Shown: positions 1 to 6,804, counted from the first letter of the stretch. The stretch is DNA of 13,207 nucleotides from Acidobacteriota bacterium (GCA_021810735.1 JAJZIF010000051.1:1-13207); one strand, 5' to 3'. Notes: a model not told the origin generated them from the letters alone. Numbers and translations: made by a program.

Positions 1-880
1 CGGAGCGACCCGCCAAGTCCGGTTTTGTTGCTCTTCCGGCATGCACTCCCACTCCGGAATGCGGCTTCCCATCTGCACCTTTGAATCTCTTCATCCTGTA
101 TATCCCGCCAGGACCAATTGCACCGTTCTCTTTTCCCTCAGGCCCCGGATGCAAATGCGGGCTGGTGGTGTCCAGCATGGGATAGGTCCCGTTGACGAGC
201 TTGCCGATGCTGGCATGGCTGTCCACATTGTTATAGGCGGGATAGGTGCCGAGTTTCGCGCCGCTCTTGCTGTAGAGCGTAATGGTGTGGGTCTTCCCAT
301 CAAATACCAGCGTCGAATGCCCATCCTGATCGACGCCATCGAGCGGACTGTCGAGCATGTAGCCATAGAGATTCAGACTCTGCGGATCGTCCATCTTGGC
401 GTAGGGCACAGGCTCGACCTTGGCGGACCAGTCCGGGCTCAGGAACCTGGCATCGTTTTCGGAGTAGTATCTGGCCCCGAAGTAGTCCAGCCCCGACTCC
501 GCATCATGCGTCTTGCCCGTAAAGTGCTGTTCGTTCGGCGCATACTCTGATCCGGAACAGCTCAACCCGCTGCCATAGGGGAGGCTCGCGCAGGTCTCCT
601 CCACCACTCCTGCGTAATCGGTCGTCACGCGACGCGTCCCCAGCCAGTCATTCAACTGGAAGTGCAACCCCTGCGCATCATACGTCGCAAACAACTGCCC
701 ATCGGCATACACGTTGGTGTAATCCCACGTCATCACGCCTTCGTCCATCGTGGTTTTCGTCACCACCTCCCCAGACTGGTTGGTGATGTAGTCGCTCTCT
801 TGCCCGCTGCCCTCAAAACCGTTCGTCGTCGGATCGCAGCTCCACTGCGGCCCACGCAAGCCGATCGAGAACAATAACAC
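1..880 (-). CDS. Rhs-family protein, 3' fragment with L,D-transpeptidase-like C-terminal domain (partial)
   Basis: Reading leftward, the frame is open from about 997 to the window edge and continues beyond it. From about 850 it gives text typical of the end of an Rhs/YD-repeat core: WDYTNVYADGQLFATYD, LNDWLGTRRVTTDYAG, then the hallmark DAESGLDYFGARYY (about 507-466), RFLSPDWS and SLNLYGYMLDSPLDGVDQDG. After this boundary comes the variable C-terminal domain, with GKTHTITLYSKSGAKLGTYP and GPGGIYRM...GVGVHAGR. This resembles L,D-transpeptidase-type (Tlde1/DUF2778-like) folds, with the histidine of a His...Cys catalytic pair; the cysteine would lie beyond position 1. Such domains attack or edit peptidoglycan and serve as toxins on polymorphic Rhs proteins. 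The 5' part is missing: there are no YD repeats upstream, no ATG before 748, and the sequence upstream of about 850 does not look like Rhs. The GTG at 880 is only a placeholder start. This is either a displaced orphan Rhs-CT cassette or a pseudogene. Family assignment is firm; intactness is doubtful. Confidence 0.75.
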   Translation of the reverse strand, partial: MLLFSIGLRGPQWSCDPTTNGFEGSGQESDYITNQSGEVVTKTTMDEGVMTWDYTNVYADGQLFATYDAQGLHFQLNDWLGTRRVTTDYAGVVEETCASLPYGSGLSCSGSEYAPNEQHFTGKTHDAESGLDYFGARYYSENDARFLSPDWSAKVEPVPYAKMDDPQSLNLYGYMLDSPLDGVDQDGHSTLVFDGKTHTITLYSKSGAKLGTYPAYNNVDSHASIGKLVNGTYPMLDTTSPHLHPGPEGKENGAIGPGGIYRMKRFKGADGKPHSGVGVHAGRATKPDLAGRS

Positions 881-1093
881 ATCCTCAAAAGCAGAACAGC
901 AAAGCCGCGTACAAACGCACCAGCCAGCTCCCCAAACAAACCGCGCCCAAGCATCAAGGGATTTCAGGCAACTGACCTCCGCCCCGCCAGCCGATCCTCA
1001 CCCCCTAACCAGCCCCACTCCCCCCGGCATGACCCACACCGCAAACCTGCCGGGAATTACCCCCAAAACTGCTATCCTTGAATCAGGGACATC

Positions 1094-1124
1094 AAAAAAG
1101 CGGCTGCCATGCAGTCGCTTTTTT
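1094..1124. terminator. Bidirectional rho-independent terminator-like hairpin
   Basis: AAAAAAGCGGCTG pairs with CAGTCGCTTTTTT around the loop CCATG, giving a 13-bp stem with one G-T pair. It has an A-run on one side and a T-run on the other, so it would work in both directions. On the minus strand it lies downstream of the transporter unit and upstream of the Rhs fragment, so it could insulate the fragment from read-through. Confidence 0.7.
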
Positions 1125-1190
1125 CTCATGCCACGCGCCGCCCCCAGGGCACCGCACAACAAAACCGCACCCCGAAATACCCGACCAATC

Positions 1191-1427
1191 CATAGAATCA
1201 ACTACTTCCCCGCAAAAACACCCGGGGTTAACCGATCCATAACGGGTACACTACCCAATCAAATCAACCACTTCCCCGCAAAAACCATAGGGGCCTCGAA
1301 AACTATTTCTGAAACGCACCCCAGGCACTCCAGCGACGACCTCCGCACCGCAGGCAAGGCGAACAATCACGGTGAGATCACTAGTCGCTCTCATAGAATC
1401 AATCACTTCCCCACAAAATGGATGGGG
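1191..1427. repeat. Three degenerate ~37-bp direct repeats
   Basis: Copies lie at 1191-1227, 1257-1293 and 1392-1427. Each reads roughly (cat)agAATCAA, two variable bases, ACTTCCCCGCAAAA, a variable 6-9 bases, then GGGG. The distance from AATCAA to GGGG is 28, 28 and 27 bases. CCCC and GGGG can pair in every copy (five pairs, CCCCG/CGGGG, in the first), so each may form a small hairpin. Copy-to-copy offsets are 66 and 135 bases, close to one and two units of about 67. The copies are unequal in sequence and spacing, so this is not a CRISPR. It may be a dispersed REP-like element or a cluster of binding sites. Confidence 0.6.
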
Positions 1428-1516
1428 GGCGTCAAAGTCTTTTTGTTCTCTCGCCTCGAAAAATTTGCCCGTAACGCCTTGAAAATTCGGGAAAGCTCGG
1501 TCTTTGCGCCGAAGCG

Positions 1517-1539
1517 GCCAGCACCCCCGCGCGGCTGGC
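1517..1539 (-). terminator. Weak hairpin just past the transporter stop
   Basis: GCCAGC and GCTGGC form a 6-bp stem around an 11-base loop, 13 bases beyond the stop codon of the Nramp-related gene. No T-run follows on the minus strand, so intrinsic termination is uncertain. It may instead protect the 3' end of the message. Confidence 0.3.
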
Positions 1540-1551
1540 GCCATCCACTCT

Positions 1552-2802
1552 TCAAATCCCCTGCCGCACCGTCTGCACCATCAGGATCACGGACAGCACC
1601 GTCACCACCACCGCCGTCACCCAGGCCACCGCATTGAACCACTTTGAATTCGTATACTCGCCCATCAAATCCCGCCGGTTGATCAGAAGCAGCATGAAGA
1701 TCACCACCACCGGCAGCAGAATCCCGTTCAGCGCCTGCGAGAAGATCGAAAACTCGACAATCGGAAAATTCGGAATCAGCACCACCGCCGCCCCGCCCAC
1801 AATCAGCAGCGTGTAGAGCCAGTAGAAAACCGGCGCTTCCTTAAAGCGCTTGTCCACGCCGGACTCGAACCCCAGCCCCTCGCACACCGTGTAAGCCGTC
1901 GAAAGCGGCAGCACCGACGCCGCGAAAAACGCCGCGTTAAACAATCCGAAGGCAAACAGCAGAAACGCGTAGTTGCCCGCCAGCGGCCGCATCGCCACCG
2001 CCGCGTCAGACGGAATCTTGATCGCGCCCATCCCATGCACCCACAATGTCGCCGCGCAGGCCACGATAATGAACCACGCCACAATATCGGTGAAAAACGA
2101 CCCCACCACCACGTCGGCTCGCGACGCCGCGTAGTCCTGCACCCGGATTCCCTTCTCCACCACCGACGACTGCAGGTAAAACTGCATCCACGGCGCGATC
2201 GTCGTGCCGATGATGCTGATCACCATGAAGAGGTAACCCGCCTGCCGCCACTCCGCCGCATGCGGTAGCGTCACCGTCTTCATCAGCGACAAATGCCAGT
2301 GCGGCGCCGCCAGAATCCCCGTCGCCACGTAAGCGATGTAAAACAGTGATCCAGTGAGCAGGATCTTCTCCACGTTCTTGTAATCGCCCTTCACCGCCAG
2401 CAGCCAAACTAGCGCCGCGCAAAGCGGTACAGACACATACTTCGTAAGGTGAAATAGCTCCAGGCTGCCCGCAAGCCCGGCAAACTCCCCAATTACGTTG
2501 CCGAAATTCACCACCACCAGCAGCAGCATCATGATGAAAGTGATCCGCAGCCCGAATTCTTCCCGGATCAGGTCGCTCAGCCCTTTGCCCGTCACAACAC
2601 CCATCCGGGCGCACATTTCCTGGATCACGATCAGCGCCAGCGTCACCGGCAAAATCGTCCACAGCAGCGCGTACCCAAACTGAGCACCCGCCTGCGAGTA
2701 CACAAAAATCCCGTTCGGATCGTTGTCGATATTGGCCGTGATAAAGCCCGGTCCCAGCACAGCAAGGAACAGCAGAATCCGGGTTCTCCAGCGCTTCAGC
2801 AT
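1552..2802 (-). CDS. Nramp-family (SLC11-like) cation transporter, NRMT-like variant
   Basis: A 416-residue inner-membrane protein with about eleven hydrophobic helices. The first helix reads GPGFITANIDNDPNGI, and the region equivalent to helix 6 reads IIGTTIAPWMQFYLQSS. In classical Nramp proteins these are the metal-binding motifs DPGN and MPHN, which carry Mn2+/Fe2+ with proton coupling. Here Asp28 is kept, the Asn position becomes Gly31 (DPNG), the helix-6 metal-binding Met becomes Ala203 and the following His becomes Trp205. Loss of the soft sulphur ligand is expected to relax transition-metal selectivity and resembles the Nramp-related magnesium transporter group; that substrate call is inference. 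The ATG at 2802 fits the usual short N-terminus, though no clear Shine-Dalgarno is seen. It follows the MgtE-sensor-like gene on the same strand after 95 bases, so they are probably co-transcribed. Family certain, substrate uncertain. Confidence 0.9.
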   Translation of the reverse strand: MLKRWRTRILLFLAVLGPGFITANIDNDPNGIFVYSQAGAQFGYALLWTILPVTLALIVIQEMCARMGVVTGKGLSDLIREEFGLRITFIMMLLLVVVNFGNVIGEFAGLAGSLELFHLTKYVSVPLCAALVWLLAVKGDYKNVEKILLTGSLFYIAYVATGILAAPHWHLSLMKTVTLPHAAEWRQAGYLFMVISIIGTTIAPWMQFYLQSSVVEKGIRVQDYAASRADVVVGSFFTDIVAWFIIVACAATLWVHGMGAIKIPSDAAVAMRPLAGNYAFLLFAFGLFNAAFFAASVLPLSTAYTVCEGLGFESGVDKRFKEAPVFYWLYTLLIVGGAAVVLIPNFPIVEFSIFSQALNGILLPVVVIFMLLLINRRDLMGEYTNSKWFNAVAWVTAVVVTVLSVILMVQTVRQGI

Positions 2803-2897
2803 CGACTCGTATCAGGCTCGCTTGTCAGTTGGAATACGGAGAGCCGGAAGGCGCCATTCTCAGCCTCCTGCTCCCACAGCGAACATATCACGCGCTG

Positions 2898-4166
2898 TCA
2901 GCGGCTTTCGCGCAGAAACGCAATTACGTGATCGGCCTCAATCACGCCCGCAAGCCGCCGCTGCTTGTCCACCACCGGCAGCGCTCTCAGATTGTACTTG
3001 TCGAATAGCTCGGCCACGTCGTTCTGATGTGCGTCCAGCTCGCAGGTGATCATCCGCGGCTCAGTCAGCACCTGCGCCCGCGTCTCTTCCTGGGCCAGCA
3101 CCAGCCGCGCCAGCGGCACCACGCCCATCAGCACATCGTGCGGACCCAGCAGATAGATCTCGGTGATCGTCTCCGGATCCCCCTCAAATTCCCGCAGTGC
3201 CGTAATGCAGTCAGCCACCGCAGCATCCTGCGGCACTGCGACATACTCGGTCGTCATGCGACCGGCCGCCGAATCCTCCCGGAACTCCAGCAGCTCTTCC
3301 ACTTCCTGCCGCTCTTCCGGATCCATTTCGCCCAGAATCGCTTCCGAGTGCTCCTCGCTCAAATCCGCCAGCAGATCGGCCGCCGCTGAAGGATCCATCT
3401 CCTCCACGATCCCGGCCGCCGTCTCCGAATCCAGCGCTTGCAGTAGCACCTTCTGCAGCTTCGGATCCACTTCTTCCAGTGCATCCGCCGCCAGCTCTTC
3501 GTCCAGACTTGTCAGCAGGGCCTCGCGTTCAGCCGGAGCAAGATCCTCGAGAATATCGGCGATATCCGATGGATGCAGCCGCGCCAGGCGCTCGTGCTCG
3601 ATCTTCAGCTTCACCCGCCGCGCCGGGTCCACCTCCACGATGTCGACAAACTCCCATGGAATGCTCCGCTGCGGCACCTTCCGCGCAAGAGCATCGATCG
3701 TCGACTGCGGCATCAGGCCCAGCAGCAGCCTCCGAAGCGCGCCGCGCAACCCCACCGCCACTCCGGTCACCCGCAGGTGTTCCTGATACCCCGTCGTACC
3801 CCGTTCCTGATTCGACCACTCCAGATCCACGTCGTTCACGCGCACCACCTTGCGCCCGTGTACGTCGATAATCTGCCGGTCCAGCAGATCCTGCCGCAGC
3901 AGCAGAAAGCTCTCTTCCTCGGTCAGTGGCCGCAGTTGCGCTCCCGTACGCAGCTCCAGCGCCCCGCTCGGTGTCCGCCGTAAGTCGGCTAACGTCACCA
4001 CCTGCAGCCCGTCCCGATTCTTCACCACCAGCCCCGCCACCCTTCCTGCATCGGCGCCGGTTGCCACCGCCACGTCTTTCACCTTGCCGCGCAGCTTTCC
4101 CGTCGCATCCGTCACCGGGGTGCCAAGCAGCATGGTCAGCGTGAATCGCGCGTGAACGTCGGCCAT
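2898..4166 (-). CDS. Soluble MgtE N-domain/CBS-pair protein with PRC-barrel-like N-terminus
   Basis: About 422 residues (424 from an alternative TTG at 4172; numbering here uses the longer form). Residues 12-85 and 92-135 look like two PRC-barrel-type modules, the second containing LLDRQIIDVHGRKVVRVNDV. Residues about 195-300 are an MgtE_N alpha-solenoid (LHPSDIADILEDLAP, IVEEMDPSAAADLLADL) ending in the MgtE-like junction EFREDSAAGRMTTEYVAV. Residues about 305-424 are a CBS pair ending NLRALPVVDKQRRLAGVIEA. In MgtE channels these domains bind Mg2+ and gate the pore, but here the protein stops after CBS2 with no membrane domain. Acidic residues are plentiful in the helical domain, as expected for Mg2+ sensing. 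The next gene on the strand is an atypical Nramp transporter, so it probably acts as a separate sensor or gate for it. The ATG at 4166 is preferred over TTG; neither has a strong Shine-Dalgarno. Confidence 0.88.
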   Translation of the reverse strand: MADVHARFTLTMLLGTPVTDATGKLRGKVKDVAVATGADAGRVAGLVVKNRDGLQVVTLADLRRTPSGALELRTGAQLRPLTEEESFLLLRQDLLDRQIIDVHGRKVVRVNDVDLEWSNQERGTTGYQEHLRVTGVAVGLRGALRRLLLGLMPQSTIDALARKVPQRSIPWEFVDIVEVDPARRVKLKIEHERLARLHPSDIADILEDLAPAEREALLTSLDEELAADALEEVDPKLQKVLLQALDSETAAGIVEEMDPSAAADLLADLSEEHSEAILGEMDPEERQEVEELLEFREDSAAGRMTTEYVAVPQDAAVADCITALREFEGDPETITEIYLLGPHDVLMGVVPLARLVLAQEETRAQVLTEPRMITCELDAHQNDVAELFDKYNLRALPVVDKQRRLAGVIEADHVIAFLRESR

Positions 4167-4490
4167 CGGCAAGAGTCTAACAGGCTCTCATCCCACCCTC
4201 TATCAGAATCCGCTCGAATGGATAACCACTTTTGGCCATGTGCAATCCAGGGGGAACCAAAGCTCCTCAGAATCGCCCCCTGCCTTGATCGGGCTCGCCT
4301 CGGCGACGACGGCTCGTATGGTGCTGCTTGCGAAGGATTGCTCGTGCTGCCCGCTCCTGCTGCCACTGAATCCGGCCCCGGTTTTGCGAGCCGCGGAAGT
4401 TCCCCATTCTCCTCTTGCTTGACATCCGGCTTCCCAGCAAGCAAACTTCCGTCAAAGACTTAGGCCGTGTAAAAAGCGAGGTAGAGCTAC
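4167..4490. promoter_or_regulatory. Divergent intergenic region with inverted repeats
   Basis: This stretch must carry both the promoter of the sensor/transporter unit (leftward) and that of the RsbW/RsbV pair (rightward). CAGGGGG at 4248-4254 and CCCCCTG at 4276-4282 form a 7-bp inverted repeat around 21 bases, about 80-115 bases upstream of the sensor gene. A TTGACA matching a -35 box lies at 4419-4424 on the plus strand, but the hexamer about 17 bases on (CAAACT, 4442-4447) is a poor -10. No gene or known riboswitch is recognised. Confidence 0.35.
4394..4451 (+). promoter_or_regulatory. Nested inverted repeat upstream of the anti-sigma gene
   Basis: CGGAAGTT (4394-4401) is complementary to AACTTCCG (4444-4451), and inside it TTGCTTG (4415-4421) is complementary to CAAGCAA (4438-4444). 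The two stems share only base 4444, so they could stack as one long interrupted hairpin with a 13-base bulge and a 16-base loop. It overlaps the only good -35-like box and ends 39 bases before the TTG start. It could be an operator or a leader-RNA structure. Confidence 0.35.
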
Positions 4491-4949
4491 TTGAGGGGAC
4501 AAGAAGAAACCCGCGTTACATACACGCTGGAATCCTCGCTCGACAGCGTCGATAAAGTCGAACAAACCGCCGAACAGATGGCCCGCAAGGCGGGCATCGA
4601 TGAGGATGAGACTTTTCGCATTAGCATGGCCGTGCGAGAAGCTGCCGTGAATGCGGTCCTGCATGGCAACGCCTATGACCCGGGTAAACGCATCACAGCA
4701 ACTTTTGAAAACACCGGCTCGGATCTCATCATCCGAATCACCGATCAGGGCATCGGGCTGGACCCCGCCATGCTGCCCGATCCCCTCGCCCCGGAAAATC
4801 TGCTCCGCGGATCCGGACGCGGCATCTTTCTCATTCGATCGTTCATGGATGAAGTACACTTCAGGCAATTGCATCCGGGAACGGAGCTCACACTTATTAA
4901 ACATTTGGGGACCTCAAAACCGAGTCTTCAAGGAGGAAATTCTCTATGA
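4491..4949 (+). CDS. rsbW: RsbW/SpoIIAB-type anti-sigma regulatory factor (serine kinase)
   Basis: A 152-residue GHKL-fold ATP-binding protein. The N-box is REAAVNAVLHGNA (Glu50, Asn54), the G1 box DQGIGL (85-90), and the G2 box GSGRGIFLIRSFMD (107-120), all typical of RsbW/SpoIIAB-class kinases. Such proteins bind a sigma factor or another partner and phosphorylate an RsbV-like antagonist on serine, so that phosphorylation state decides which partner is held. The start is a TTG at 4491: a stop codon lies in frame at 4470, no ATG or GTG lies between, and the N-terminal strand is needed for the fold. A modest AGGT lies about 8 bases upstream. The stop overlaps the next start as ATGA, so the kinase and its antagonist are translationally coupled. 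No sigma factor gene is in the window, so the controlled partner is unknown. Confidence 0.88.
   Translation: MRGQEETRVTYTLESSLDSVDKVEQTAEQMARKAGIDEDETFRISMAVREAAVNAVLHGNAYDPGKRITATFENTGSDLIIRITDQGIGLDPAMLPDPLAPENLLRGSGRGIFLIRSFMDEVHFRQLHPGTELTLIKHLGTSKPSLQGGNSL
4931..4936 (+). promoter_or_regulatory. Strong Shine-Dalgarno for the STAS antagonist gene
   Basis: AGGAGG lies nine bases before the ATG at 4946, inside the 3' end of the kinase gene. It is the strongest ribosome site in the window. The kinase itself uses a TTG start with a weak site, so the antagonist is probably made in excess over the kinase. Confidence 0.75.
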
Positions 4950-5299
4950 GCATGAAAGTGACTACCCGTCAGGTAGACGGTGTGACAATTCTCGACCTTA
5001 GCGGCCGAATTCTTCTTGGTGAGGGCAGCGTGCAGCTCCGTGATGCGGTTCGCGACCTCCTGGCAAAAGGCCAGAAGAAGATTCTCCTTAACCTGGGCGA
5101 TGTGACCTACATCGACAGCTCGGGCATCGGCGAAATGGCCAGCGCGCTCACCGCCGTTCATCACCAGGGCGGCGACCTCAAGCTGCTCAATCTGACCAAA
5201 CGCGTTCACGACGTGTTGCAGATCACCAAACTTTACACTGTCTTCGACATCAAGGACGACGAAGCTTCGGCCATCGCTTCTTTTTCGCAATCTGCCTAG
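4946..5299 (+). CDS. rsbV: STAS-domain anti-sigma factor antagonist (RsbV/SpoIIAA-like)
   Basis: A 117-residue single STAS domain. It starts with a typical beta strand (VTTRQVDGVTILDLSGRI) and carries the phospho-acceptor loop YIDSSGIGEM, with serines 58 and 59. One of these is the serine phosphorylated by the RsbW-type kinase; Ser58 aligns with the SpoIIAA site. The unphosphorylated form binds the kinase and releases its partner. The length is normal for the family. The gene overlaps the kinase by four bases (ATGA) and has its own strong ribosome site. It ends 27 bases before a strong bidirectional terminator. No PP2C phosphatase to reset it is present nearby. Confidence 0.92.
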   Translation: MSMKVTTRQVDGVTILDLSGRILLGEGSVQLRDAVRDLLAKGQKKILLNLGDVTYIDSSGIGEMASALTAVHHQGGDLKLLNLTKRVHDVLQITKLYTVFDIKDDEASAIASFSQSA

Positions 5300-5326
5300 C
5301 TCTCTTCATCTCGCCCCACCCAGAAG

Positions 5327-5354
5327 AAAAGGCTGCCCGCTCGGCAGCCTTTTT
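5327..5354. terminator. Bidirectional rho-independent terminator
   Basis: AAAAGGCTGCC, loop CGCTC, then GGCAGCCTTTTT: a 7-bp perfect GC-rich stem extended to 11 by A-T pairs, with a T-run on either strand. It sits in the 68 bases between the convergent STAS gene and otsA and would terminate both transcripts. Confidence 0.9.
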
Positions 5355-5367
5355 CCTCTTGCCATTT

Positions 5368-6804
5368 TCATCGGTGCGCCCGCGCCGCCATTGCCGGTTC
5401 AATTTCGCCCATAAAATCCTGCACCCATCGATGCACGTTTGCGTGCTTCAGGAACCTCCGCAGCTTGCGCATCCGCTCCTGCTGCTGAGGAACGGGCATC
5501 TGTAGTGCCTGGTCCAACGCATCAGCCACACCCTCCAGGTCAAACGGATTCACCAGCAGCGCACCGCGGTACATCTCCGCCGCCGCACCCGCAAATTCGC
5601 TCAAGATCAGCACGCCCCGGTCATCAATCCTAGATGCGCAGAATTCCTTCGCCACCAGGTTCATCCCATCCTTGAGCGGCGTCACCAGCGCAACATGCGC
5701 CGCCCGGTACAGCGCCAGCAGTTCCTCGCGCGGAATCGCTCTGTGAATGTAGTGAATCGGCACCCATCCCGGCTGCGTGAACTCCCCGTTGATGCTCGCC
5801 ACCAGGTGCTCAATGCGCGACTTCAGCGCCTCATAACCCGGAATATTCTGCCGGCTCGGCACCACGATCTGCACCAGCTTCACCTTGCCGATCATGCCCG
5901 GATTTCTCCGCAGCAGTTCTCCATATGCACGTAGCCGGTGCGGAATGCCCTTTGTGTAGTCCTGCCGGTCTACACCGAAGATCACCTGCCCCATCCCCAT
6001 CCGCGCCAGAATTGTACGCATCCGCTCTTCCACCGCCAGGTTGCTCGCCGCCTGCGCAAACTCCTCGAAATCGATCGAGATCGGAAAGTCCTGAATCACC
6101 GCCTTGCGCCCATGCCAGGCAACATGATGCACTCCGTGCTCGGTCGTCATCGGCGCCTCCGGCACCAGCCGCCGCAGGCAACTCACCAGGTTCCGAACGT
6201 CGCGCTCCGTCTGCAGGCCGATCAGATCATACTGCAACAGCGCCAGCAGCAAATCCCGCCGCCACGGCAGTTTGGCAAACACGTCATACGAAGGAAACGG
6301 CGTGTGCAGAAAGAACGCGATCCGCCCGTCGCAGCCCCGCTCCCGCAGGCTCCCTGCCACGTGCATCAACTGGTAGTCATGCACCCACAATACCTGCTTG
6401 CCGTTGTAGACCCGCATCACCACCTCCGCGAACTTCCCATTCACTCGGCGGTAGTATTCCCAGTACTGCGGCTCGAAGCGGCACTCACCGATAAAGTCGT
6501 GAAATAACGGCCACAAAACCTGGTTCGAAAACCCCTCGTAAAAGTTGCGGTCCTCCTCTTCGGTCACAAATACCGGCACGCATTCGAATCCGTTGCTCCG
6601 AGCCTCTTCTTCGAGTGCCCGCACCATTTTCTTGTCTTCCTGTGTTCCCCCGTTCCCGATCCATATCCCTCCATGGTCCTTCAGGATCGGCTCGAGCGCG
6701 GTCACTAGTCCGCCGCTGCTCCTCTTCACTTTCAGCGTTCCAAATTCCACCGTCGTCGAGAGCGGAAGACGGTTGGAAACAACCATTACCTGGCAGTCAC
6801 TCAT
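5368..6804 (-). CDS. otsA: Alpha,alpha-trehalose-6-phosphate synthase (GT20)
   Basis: Joins UDP-glucose (or another NDP-glucose) to glucose-6-phosphate to give trehalose-6-phosphate in the cytoplasm. The GT20 motifs are complete in this 478-residue form: VVSNRLP (9-14), RSSGGLVTAL (28-37), WPLFHDF (98-104), LWVHDYQLM (139-147), FFLHTPFPSYDVF (164-176), GVDRQDYTKGIPHR (277-290), the donor-site arginine and lysine (Arg280, Lys285), and PLKDGMNLVAKEF (376-388). Length is normal. A frame 10 codons longer exists (start 6834), but the ATG at 6804 shares its A with the TGA of otsB (TGATG). The N-terminus MSDCQVMVVSNRLP fits the family, so this start is preferred and implies translational coupling. 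It is the second gene of a compact trehalose unit that ends at a strong shared terminator. Confidence 0.95.
   Translation of the reverse strand: MSDCQVMVVSNRLPLSTTVEFGTLKVKRSSGGLVTALEPILKDHGGIWIGNGGTQEDKKMVRALEEEARSNGFECVPVFVTEEEDRNFYEGFSNQVLWPLFHDFIGECRFEPQYWEYYRRVNGKFAEVVMRVYNGKQVLWVHDYQLMHVAGSLRERGCDGRIAFFLHTPFPSYDVFAKLPWRRDLLLALLQYDLIGLQTERDVRNLVSCLRRLVPEAPMTTEHGVHHVAWHGRKAVIQDFPISIDFEEFAQAASNLAVEERMRTILARMGMGQVIFGVDRQDYTKGIPHRLRAYGELLRRNPGMIGKVKLVQIVVPSRQNIPGYEALKSRIEHLVASINGEFTQPGWVPIHYIHRAIPREELLALYRAAHVALVTPLKDGMNLVAKEFCASRIDDRGVLILSEFAGAAAEMYRGALLVNPFDLEGVADALDQALQMPVPQQQERMRKLRRFLKHANVHRWVQDFMGEIEPAMAARAHR

Larger units (their letters stand above)
881..1551. other. Gene-free stretch with hairpins and a three-copy repeat
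   Basis: No convincing protein is seen on either strand here. The longest open frames (plus 1029-1637, minus 1251-1544) lack family resemblance, have no good ribosome site, and run into the end of the transporter gene or across the repeats. The stretch holds a strong terminator-like hairpin, three degenerate repeats and a weaker hairpin just past the transporter stop, each listed separately. The mixture of a broken Rhs gene and repeats suggests an old recombination site, which is inference. Confidence 0.6.

Noticed and set aside
1191..1427. CRISPR array
   Set aside because: Only three copies, uneven spacing, diverged repeats and no cas gene.
1029..1637. A 202-codon plus-strand frame, repeat-containing (INHFPAKT-like units)
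   Set aside because: The protein repeats are just the DNA repeats translated; it has no family resemblance, no good ribosome site, and its end lies antisense over the Nramp gene.
3163..3786. A long serine-rich plus-strand frame
   Set aside because: It is antisense to the MgtE-sensor gene, whose domains are unmistakable.
4419..4447. A full sigma-70 promoter before the anti-sigma gene
   Set aside because: The TTGACA is perfect, but the -10 candidate CAAACT matches only three of six bases, so only the -35-like box is noted.
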